From JAPORK01 sp026710285 (GTDB lineage: Bacteria; Pseudomonadota; Gammaproteobacteria; Pseudomonadales; Endozoicomonadaceae): DNA of 64,000 nucleotides. The stretch is from assembly GCA_965201045.1 (NCBI GenBank), contig OZ241746.1:3782001-3846000 (forward strand), read 5' to 3'. This document shows, one piece after another, positions 57,390-64,000 of the stretch. The notes under the pieces are model-generated. The model saw only the letters and a program-made list of their open reading frames with translations, had not been told where the DNA came from and did no database searches. The number at the start of each line of letters is the position of its first letter. Within the stretch, counting starts at the first letter, position 1. The position numbers and the translations under genes were made by a program.

Positions 57390-60300
57390 TTAAGCACTAA
57401 ACTCCCTCAGAGTTTTGGTAAAAGCTTCTTTTGCTCTTTCCACAAGTTCAGTGTTCTGTTGTCGGGCGACCTGTCTTTCAGGGTTAGTCTCAGAAAAATG
57501 CTCATATTGTTTTAAAAATTTCATTACTTCCATGCGTTTTTTCATGCAGAGAACGATAAGGCTGAGATAATCCATGTACTGTTTTATAAATGTTTTGCAC
57601 TCTTTGCACTTATCCTTTATTGCCTTTACAGCATCTGGCGATAAACTCTCTGACTGGGTAATTAAACATGTGTTTGTTGCGCTTTCAAGATACGCCTGAT
57701 AGTGGTTGATTGCCTCTATGATAAAAGCGTGTTGGTCTAGCGTAATTCTTATATGCTCCATCAATTTATCATAATTTTGTTTATCCAGTATGTAAGTTTG
57801 ATTAGCACTAGCGAGATCCATTTTTTCTTCTATCTCTGTTAAATTGCTGATATTTTTTGGGACATCTTTCAGTAACGGGTAAATAATTTGTGCGGCAGCT
57901 TCTCCCATACTAATGACAGCCCTATCAGTAACCGTTGTATTGTTTTGTTGAATTGCATCAGTATGAATGGTTTGTAACTGCTCAATCGCTGCAACGGGTT
58001 GAGATCCTATTAATCTTTCAGCCGCAAAGAAAAGCTGGTCTTCTTCACTTTTTATCTCTGTTTTAGCGGTTAATTCTTGTTGGTCAGCGCTGTTTTCAGA
58101 TTCTGTTCGCCATGCAGCAGTAGGTGCTGTAAAAGAAGATTTTGCCGCTGGTTTAGCACGTACTTTGCTAACAGCGCTTTTATCATCAAGGCTGTCAAAC
58201 AGTTCATCTTCTTTTTGACTGACGTGCGTTACACTGTCTGTAGGTGATAAATTGGTTGATATTATCTGATTGTTTCTGATCAGTGTAAACAGTTTATCTG
58301 CCCAGCTTTGAGTTATTGATTGCTCACAAACAAAATGTAACCAATAATAAGCGATTGATCCATCGAAAATAAACTGAGTAATCGCCACCAGGTTTTCCTT
58401 AGCATGCTTCCACTGCGCTTTAGTTATTTGTTTGTTTTCCAGACAATTTAAATGATACTGAAAAGAATGCTGCGCCATTGACAGGATGATATCCATGCAT
58501 GCAACAGTGAAAGGCATTTTCTCTGGATTAAAACTGAAGTTTAAATAGTCCTTATAACAGATATCTTTTGTGGATTGATTGCAAAAATAGGGAGCCAACA
58601 GAGCAACTGCCTGCATGAAATCTTTATTTTTTGACCAGGGGCTATCGCTTTGTCGCTGTCGATCGATCAGGTCAAAATATTTTTTAATGGCTCCACTACC
58701 AAGATATTTACTGACAGTACTTTCAAGATTCTGCCAACGAACTATACTTTCAGCGCCTTCTGTGTGGCTGACAGGTTTTAACTGTCGAATCTCTTCATAG
58801 AGGTTGGCAAGAAAAATCATTGCCGTGAAACATGGTATTACAGGATTTCTGTTACAATCTTTAACCGTGTTTCCAAGTCGGTGATGACAGACCTTAAGAT
58901 GGCAAATACTGAAAAACGCCCGTTTCAGCCAGTGGTTTACAAGATCATCCATGAACCCGGTAATAACTGTCGCTGTCTGTGTTACATCGCGGCTTCCCTC
59001 AATCGCCTCTTTGGTAAGTTTAAGGATTTCAATCTTTTTTTCATCAAGACATGTGTACAAACCATCACTATAAGCCAGTGAGAGGCTTTGCAAACTGACA
59101 TGTTTCTTTAATATATTTAATGTTTTACTGCCACCTAAAGAGAGGTTTCTTAAAATACATAGCTGTTCAGGATTTACTTTGAGATAGTGCGTGTATCTGG
59201 TCAATAAATCTTCAGCCTTTTGTTTCCAGTCCTTAATATTTTGAGGCGCAGATTCAATATTACTAAAATTCAGCGTTAAGCTTTGTTGCTGTTCATTTAA
59301 TGCTTTTGCTTCTTCTGATAACTTTTCGAGCTGACAAATTTTTTTGCGATAACTGGGAGAATTTATCTTTTGTGTCTGACTGGTTGTTATATTTTGATTC
59401 CATTTATAAATAATGATTTCAATCGCTACAGGAAGAGCGGGTAATTTTATTATTTCTTTATTGTTGCTGTCTGCATTGATAACGGTACTTCCCTGAACCG
59501 TTTTATCTTTCTGCGCTTGCTTAAATATTACAAAAACAGGTGCTTCAATCTTTAAATCGCTTTGTTTAACTTTTTTGCTTTGCAGGAGTATATCAAGATG
59601 CCGGCTAAATATTTTTGTACGCTCAGGATATTGTTCTTTTTTATTTTCCACCCATGACTGTCTAATTTTAACCAATCTTGTCAGTACAGAGATATAGTAT
59701 GGCGGATAGGGTATACTGCTAATTTGTATTGTAAATCCCATATAGGTTGCCAGTTCTGAAAAATAGGGAATAAGCCAATACACAGGAGGAGGCTCAGAAA
59801 TCTTTATATCATTAAGCCAAAAAAGTAAAGCGTCTATTGCCAGAAATATGTTTTCAGTGTAGTAGTCATCTGTTTTGCATAAAAGGGGGTCAATACAGTG
59901 TAATAACGTGTTAAGTATACTCAAATCCTCTGTTTTAGATTGTTGGTAACTTATAATATTCAGTCTGTCTATGATATAGGGAACAGATGTTACTGTGTTC
60001 TCCTCTAAAGTACTGAACAGATAATCGTCTGCTGTTTTTAATAACCCGATAAAAGGGAGACTGCATACAACAGATTTTAACTGATTTTGTTCTTGGTTTA
60101 TTGTTGAACAGGGAGTCTCTCTCTTAAGTTGGTCAAAACTATAATTCACATTTACAAGAAATTGCGCAAAGTGGCGAAAAAGCGAACATTTTTTATTCCA
60201 GATCTTTGGATAGTAGCTATAAAGCGTTATGATATTTAAATTTGCCGAAGCTTCTGTTGATGGTGTGACAAACCCGGATGCTACATCATGCTGATGCGCA

Positions 60301-61043
60301 ACATTAGCTGATAAAAGGTGTTTGGCACCACAAAATATTTGTTCATAAAGCAACCATGTTCTCACAAAATAAGTCGTATAGTGGATAATATGGACAGTTA
60401 TCTCATAGTGCATTTTCAGATGCTGATCGTCAAATGCATCAGGTTTGTTATCTTGTTGTTCAGCTATTTTTTTTGATGTGCTCTGTACCGAGAATACTTC
60501 ATCTTTATATTTATCCAGATAACCAAGATATTTTGATCTTAAATCTACAGCCTGCAAAAAAATATTCAGTGCTTTTTGTTTATTTTCTGGTGTCATTTCA
60601 GCATCTGTAGGTTTTTTTGGTAATTGGTCTGAATGCTGCAGAGCACGGAATTTATACCATAAATTTATAAAGGGTCTGCTCATCCGGGAGGCTTGTGCTG
60701 TTAAGTGTACAGGCAGATTTAACGTTTTGTTCAGGCAATTCTCTGAATCATCAGACTCTTCATCCTGTGAATCCGTTGCAAAAGCGCTGTTAACGTTACC
60801 AGCTGATGGCGATGATTCTGCTGCCACTGTGGGGGAGCATGATTTTAATTGTTGCGTCCTGATATTGTCAGCAATTTTTGCTGCTAAATCATGTGTTGAT
60901 TCCTCCACCAATCTTGTAGCTTCTGTCTGTACTGATACATGACGACCAGCAAAAATCCCGGATGAGGATTGGTCTGCCTGTACTGTTTCTACAGGATAGC
61001 TGAGCTGTCTTTTAGTATCTGTTGCGGTTGTGTTAATTTCCAT
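57390..61043 (-). CDS. Large uncharacterised protein, paralog B
   Basis: About 1217 residues and clearly homologous to paralog A along its whole length: N-terminal SAFATDS, the WLKRAFFSICHLKVC block, the NIKDWKQKAEDLLTRY block, and a C-terminus ending TELVERAKEAFTKTLREF. The start at 61043 is chosen by alignment with A and because GGAAGC lies upstream; an in-frame ATG at 61055 is possible. Divergence between A and B is substantial, so the duplication is not recent. B is divergent from a secreted MORN-repeat gene, with about 430 bases between starts. No signal peptide, transmembrane helix or enzymatic motif found. Confidence 0.85.
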   Translation of the reverse strand: MEINTTATDTKRQLSYPVETVQADQSSSGIFAGRHVSVQTEATRLVEESTHDLAAKIADNIRTQQLKSCSPTVAAESSPSAGNVNSAFATDSQDEESDDSENCLNKTLNLPVHLTAQASRMSRPFINLWYKFRALQHSDQLPKKPTDAEMTPENKQKALNIFLQAVDLRSKYLGYLDKYKDEVFSVQSTSKKIAEQQDNKPDAFDDQHLKMHYEITVHIIHYTTYFVRTWLLYEQIFCGAKHLLSANVAHQHDVASGFVTPSTEASANLNIITLYSYYPKIWNKKCSLFRHFAQFLVNVNYSFDQLKRETPCSTINQEQNQLKSVVCSLPFIGLLKTADDYLFSTLEENTVTSVPYIIDRLNIISYQQSKTEDLSILNTLLHCIDPLLCKTDDYYTENIFLAIDALLFWLNDIKISEPPPVYWLIPYFSELATYMGFTIQISSIPYPPYYISVLTRLVKIRQSWVENKKEQYPERTKIFSRHLDILLQSKKVKQSDLKIEAPVFVIFKQAQKDKTVQGSTVINADSNNKEIIKLPALPVAIEIIIYKWNQNITTSQTQKINSPSYRKKICQLEKLSEEAKALNEQQQSLTLNFSNIESAPQNIKDWKQKAEDLLTRYTHYLKVNPEQLCILRNLSLGGSKTLNILKKHVSLQSLSLAYSDGLYTCLDEKKIEILKLTKEAIEGSRDVTQTATVITGFMDDLVNHWLKRAFFSICHLKVCHHRLGNTVKDCNRNPVIPCFTAMIFLANLYEEIRQLKPVSHTEGAESIVRWQNLESTVSKYLGSGAIKKYFDLIDRQRQSDSPWSKNKDFMQAVALLAPYFCNQSTKDICYKDYLNFSFNPEKMPFTVACMDIILSMAQHSFQYHLNCLENKQITKAQWKHAKENLVAITQFIFDGSIAYYWLHFVCEQSITQSWADKLFTLIRNNQIISTNLSPTDSVTHVSQKEDELFDSLDDKSAVSKVRAKPAAKSSFTAPTAAWRTESENSADQQELTAKTEIKSEEDQLFFAAERLIGSQPVAAIEQLQTIHTDAIQQNNTTVTDRAVISMGEAAAQIIYPLLKDVPKNISNLTEIEEKMDLASANQTYILDKQNYDKLMEHIRITLDQHAFIIEAINHYQAYLESATNTCLITQSESLSPDAVKAIKDKCKECKTFIKQYMDYLSLIVLCMKKRMEVMKFLKQYEHFSETNPERQVARQQNTELVERAKEAFTKTLREFSA

Positions 61044-61110
61044 GCCTGCTTCCATCTTTTAGTCATTAATTAAAAGCATTAGAGAATGGATCTTAAAACT
61101 GTGTTCCCGG

Positions 61111-61604
61111 CTGTTAAAAAATTTAACCAAATTGTTTATTTAATAAACGTAACTATTCAGCCATAAATAATATCACCATCACCTTAAATCAATAAAAAAT
61201 ATAAATTTATTGACAAATACCCTTTATATACAGTTACATAGAGCTTTATCTAAACAACTGTAAAGAGGTAAAAATAAGCCAGGTGGTCAAAAAGTTTCTG
61301 TCTGCTTCAGAAGTGAAACAGGTGCCCGAATATTCTGTGCCATGCATAGCTATATTTTAGACTGCCGTAAACAGAATATGAGTGTCTGTGTTGCACCGGG
61401 TTTGTTATTTTATTTTCACTTGTCTGATGTTTTTACATATCAGGCTAAATAGTTACAATATGAAAAGGAAAATTTGTGAATTTTTTTATCCGTATGATAT
61501 TAATTATTTTATTGCCCTGCTCTTTGCTGAAAAATATTTTTGCTGCTGGTGGAGATGACTGTCCACAGAAACCTTATGACAATGGTCACTCATGTGACAA
61601 TAAG
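61111..61604 (+). repeat. Duplicated segment, copy 1 (intergenic DNA plus 5' end of MORN gene)
   Basis: From CTGTTAAAAAATTTAACCA at 61111, through the divergent intergenic region and into the MORN gene, the sequence recurs at 62917 onward with offset 1806 and only scattered changes up to about 61604. A third, shorter and more diverged copy of the beginning occurs at 57247-57273, upstream of paralog A at the same distance from its start. The repeat thus carries the promoter region of both gene types. Confidence 0.92.
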
Positions 61605-62435
61605 TATACAAAGAGCCATTGTACTGCATTAATAAAATCCAGTAACTCTACCTCATCCCAAAGCGACCAGTTCGACCAAATCATACAGAAAGTTCAGGAA
61701 ACGCAAATACAAAACGGATCTATATTTACAGGCTACATCAATCGTGCCTTTGATTACACTGTTTCTTTGCCAAAGGAAGGTTATGCTGTTTGCCCCCTCC
61801 AAAATGAAAGTTGGATGCGAACAAAATCTGGCGAATTTTTATTTGATGTGATTATTGAGTATACAAGTATAGATGATGTATTGAGGCTTCTACAACTTCC
61901 ATCAGGCTTTCCTAAATCAGAAAGTGAAATAGAACAGAAAATTCCGGGAAATGGAAAATATATCGATAAGGAGAGTAGTCTTGGTATTTCTGTAGATATA
62001 TTTAAAAATATATGCATTGGGCATTTTAAAAATGGAGAAATCCAAGGCTTTGGTCTCGGTTTTTGTAAAAAAGTTAAGTACCTATTTATAGGGAATTTTC
62101 TTGATGGGGAAGCACATGGCTGGGGAAGATCTCACTTCACAAATGGTGACATATATAAAGGAGATTATGTTAGAGATTTTCGGAGTGGCTGGGGGGAATA
62201 TTACTTCAAAAATGGTGAAAAATATGAAGGAAATTTTATTAGAGGTTTGCGGAGTGGCTGGGGAACATATTACTTCGAAAATGGTAACGAATATGAAGGA
62301 AATTTTGTTAAAGATTTAAGGCATGGCAAGGGGACAATGAACTATAAAGATGGAAAAACGAAAACAGTTTTCTATTTTAATAATAAACAAGTCTCTGAGG
62401 GAAAGTTCAATGACTTAACTACCAAATCTTCCTAG
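61476..62435 (+). CDS. Secreted MORN-repeat protein
   Basis: 319 residues from a GTG start with AAAAGGA seven bases upstream. Signal peptide MNFFIRMILIILLPCSLLKNIFAAGG. The mature N-terminus has five cysteines within 35 residues (DDCPQKPYDNGHSCDNKYTKSHC), then a linker domain. From about residue 175 come MORN repeats: GHFKNGEIQGFGLGF, GNFLDGEAHGWGRSHF, GDYVRDFRSGWGEYYF, GNFIRGLRSGWGTYYF and GNFVKDLRHGKGTMNY. MORN repeats bind lipids or proteins in other systems and are unusual in exported bacterial proteins. It is divergent from large paralog B and duplicated downstream. Confidence 0.85.
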   Translation: MNFFIRMILIILLPCSLLKNIFAAGGDDCPQKPYDNGHSCDNKYTKSHCTALIKSSNSTSSQSDQFDQIIQKVQETQIQNGSIFTGYINRAFDYTVSLPKEGYAVCPLQNESWMRTKSGEFLFDVIIEYTSIDDVLRLLQLPSGFPKSESEIEQKIPGNGKYIDKESSLGISVDIFKNICIGHFKNGEIQGFGLGFCKKVKYLFIGNFLDGEAHGWGRSHFTNGDIYKGDYVRDFRSGWGEYYFKNGEKYEGNFIRGLRSGWGTYYFENGNEYEGNFVKDLRHGKGTMNYKDGKTKTVFYFNNKQVSEGKFNDLTTKSS

Positions 62436-62476
62436 CTTCCACACTTTTTTTAGCTTTTTGTCGCTTTTCAATAATC

Positions 62477-62524
62477 CGGGGTAAAGGGTGTAAACTTCCT
62501 GAAAAATAGTATCCTTTATCCCCG
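62477..62524. repeat. Imperfect inverted repeat after the MORN gene
   Basis: CGGGGTAAAGGGT (62477-62489) and ATCCTTTATCCCCG (62511-62524) are imperfect complements. It could be a terminator-like hairpin of the MORN gene or part of the adjacent transposon relic. Confidence 0.45.
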
Positions 62525-62916
62525 TAAAAAGTATCAGGTTCCAAGCATTCCTGAAACAGAACAAACACCACAGGTCAAAAGTTTACTGCTTTTGACAGAA
62601 AAATTTGCTGTCCGGATGCAGGAACAGGATGAAAAGATTACACTGTTGAAAGATGAGATAGCTGTGCTAAAAGATGAGAAAAAACGTCCGGTGTTCAGGG
62701 GAAGTAAACTTGACGAACAAACTGAAAAGTCGCAGGATGATGATTAAACGACAGACAATGATAATAAAAAGCAAACCAACTTAAAAAAAGAAGGCTAAAA
62801 CTTCACAGCTTACTATTCACAAAGAAGAGATAATTGCTCTAGTTGAATCTATACCTGCAGGTGTCCGTTTTAAGGATTATCGTAAATTTGTTGTTCAGGA
62901 TATTCTGATACCCTGA
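62525..62916 (+). mobile_element. Transposase remnant
   Basis: Two out-of-phase fragments of one transposase. The first (stop at 62745-62747) reads VKSLLLLTEKFAVRMQEQ, then ITLLKDEIAVLKDEKKRP and FRGSKL, a leucine-zipper N-terminus typical of IS66-like or related DDE transposases. The second reads KTSQLTIHKEEIIALVESI and AGVRFKDYRKFVVQDI, ending at TGA 62914-62916. Catalytic regions are missing, so it is inactive. The remnant ends exactly where the duplicated segment begins (62917), which implicates the element in the rearrangement. The exact IS family is uncertain. Confidence 0.75.
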
Positions 62917-63410
62917 CTGTTAAAAAATTTAACCAGATTGTTTATTTAATAAACGTAACTATTCAGCCATAAATAATATCACCATCACCTTAAATCAATA
63001 AAAAATATAAATTTATTGACAAATACCCTTTATATACAGTTACATAGAGCTTTATCTAAACAACTGTAAAGAGGTAAAAATAAGCCAGGTGGTCAAAAAG
63101 TTTCTGTCTGCTTCAGAAGTGAAACAGGTGCCCGAATATTCTGTGCCATACGTAGCTATATTTTAGACTGCCGTAAACAGAATATGAGTGTCTGTGTTGC
63201 ACCGGGTTTGTTATTTTATTTTCACTTGCCTGATGTTTTTACATATCAGGTTGAATAGTTACAATATGAAAAGGAAAATTTGTGAATTTTTTTATCCGTA
63301 TGATATTAATTATTTTATTGCCCTGCTCTTTGCTGGAAAATATTTTTGCTTCTGGTGGAGATGACTGTCCACAGAAACCTTATGACAATGGTCACTCATG
63401 TGACAATAAG
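62917..63410 (+). repeat. Duplicated segment, copy 2
   Basis: Near-identical to 61111-61604 (offset 1806): a few substitutions in the intergenic part (for example CATGCATAG versus CATACGTAG) and in the first codons of the MORN gene. Beyond about 63410 the two gene copies diverge by insertions and substitutions. Confidence 0.92.
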
Positions 63411-64000
63411 TGCACAGAGAGCCATTGTACTGCATTAGTAAAATCCAGTGACTGTAACACTGCCTCATTCCAAAGAGACCAGTTTGAGCTTGATGAAACA
63501 TCTCCACTTCTTAAAATTAAAGCACAAAAGACTGGAGGCTATGCTCAGACAGAAGGTCTCGACCCAATCATACAGAAAGTTCAGGAAATGCAAATGCAAT
63601 ACGGAGCTACAGGTGAAAGTAATACCAATCTTGCCTTTGATGAAGCTGATCCGTCTGAGAGCTACACTGTTTCTTTGCCAAAGGAAGGTCATGCTGTTCG
63701 CCCCCTCCAAAATGACAGCTATGACAGTTGGATGCTGACACAATCTGGCAAATATTTATTTGATGAGGATATTACGTATACAAGTATAGATGATATATTG
63801 AGTCAGCTACAACTTCCACAAGGCTTTCCTAAATCAGAAAGTGAAATAAACCAGAAAATTTGGATATGTGGAAAATATATCCATAATGAAAGTGATCTTG
63901 GTATCTATGTAGATACATCTAGAAATATATACATTGGGCGTTTTAAAAATGGAAAAATTCAGGGCTTTGGTCTCGGTTTTTGTAAAAAACATAAATATCT
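63282..64000 (+). CDS. Secreted MORN-repeat protein, second copy, partial
   Basis: Open to the end of the window with no stop in 239 codons, from the same GTG start and AAAAGGA site as the first copy. Signal peptide (MNFFIRMILIILLPCSLLENIFASGG) and cysteine cluster (DDCPQKPYDNGHSCDNKC) are conserved. After residue 60 it has an insertion of about 30 residues (SFQRDQFELDETSPLLKIKA and following) absent from copy 1. The MORN region begins at about residue 215 (GRFKNGKIQGFGLGF) and is cut by the window edge. The paralogs have diverged mainly by indels between signal and MORN parts. Confidence 0.85.
   Translation, partial: MNFFIRMILIILLPCSLLENIFASGGDDCPQKPYDNGHSCDNKCTESHCTALVKSSDCNTASFQRDQFELDETSPLLKIKAQKTGGYAQTEGLDPIIQKVQEMQMQYGATGESNTNLAFDEADPSESYTVSLPKEGHAVRPLQNDSYDSWMLTQSGKYLFDEDITYTSIDDILSQLQLPQGFPKSESEINQKIWICGKYIHNESDLGIYVDTSRNIYIGRFKNGKIQGFGLGFCKKHKY

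Noticed and set aside
1..64000. tRNA, rRNA, CRISPR arrays, riboswitches, phage attachment sites
   Set aside because: Looked for T-loop motifs, regularly spaced repeats and flanking direct repeats by eye; none were found. A covariance-model search would be decisive.

Overview
The window looks like a chromosomal segment of an AT-rich, host-associated gammaproteobacterium. Its housekeeping genes are gammaproteobacterial: mlaFED/mlaCB, ackA-pta, mrp next to metG, pilZ-tatD in the Pseudomonas-like order, rpoH, rplM-rpsI, fumC, an OprD-type porin, and an aruC/aruF-like arginine catabolism pair. Long AT-rich intergenic stretches, at least one clearly decayed gene, a transposase remnant and several duplicated genes with effector or secretion features suggest a symbiont or parasite with a partly degrading genome. 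The Endozoicomonadaceae/Oceanospirillales are a reasonable guess, but this is inference only; the window has no rRNA or tRNA to place it.

Layout. 0.2-2.5 kb: tandem paralogous genes of unknown function that share an almost identical 3' end. 3-8 kb: a lipid A-type acyltransferase, then pta-ackA on the minus strand. 7.7-11.6 kb: a phospholipid transport (Mla) locus split into mlaFED and mlaCB by about 600 nt of non-coding DNA. 11.9-17 kb: mrp, a DnaT-like/phage P-like pair that could load the replicative helicase, metG and ubiK. 17.3-25.3 kb: a chorismate mutase without signal peptide, a NagA-NagB fusion with a signal peptide, tatD, pilZ, rpoH and an M23 peptidase. 25.6-30.4 kb: fumC, a small membrane protein, a wrecked gene for a secreted protein, rpsI-rplM and a small hypothetical gene. 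31-38 kb: a SopB/IpgD-type inositol phosphatase (probable type III effector), an OprD-family porin, astA and argD/astC.

38.2-47.3 kb is a compact four-gene defence island: SNF2-type helicase, DUF4391 protein, type III Mod methyltransferase and type III Res nuclease. By eye it is richer in GC than its surroundings, and it reads as a horizontally acquired restriction-modification system with two accessory genes.

47.5-64 kb is an accessory region of probable host-interaction or competition genes. It holds a 1815-residue Sec-exported YD/RHS protein with an unusual C-terminal domain, followed on the same strand by a 48-residue secreted cysteine-rich peptide. Next come two tandem proteins of about 1220 residues with no recognisable fold, and two secreted cysteine-containing MORN-repeat proteins (the second runs off the window). 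The large genes and MORN genes are divergent and share duplicated intergenic DNA. The downstream duplication edge lies exactly against a transposase remnant, so this block seems to grow by duplication of a 'large protein / divergent MORN protein' cassette.
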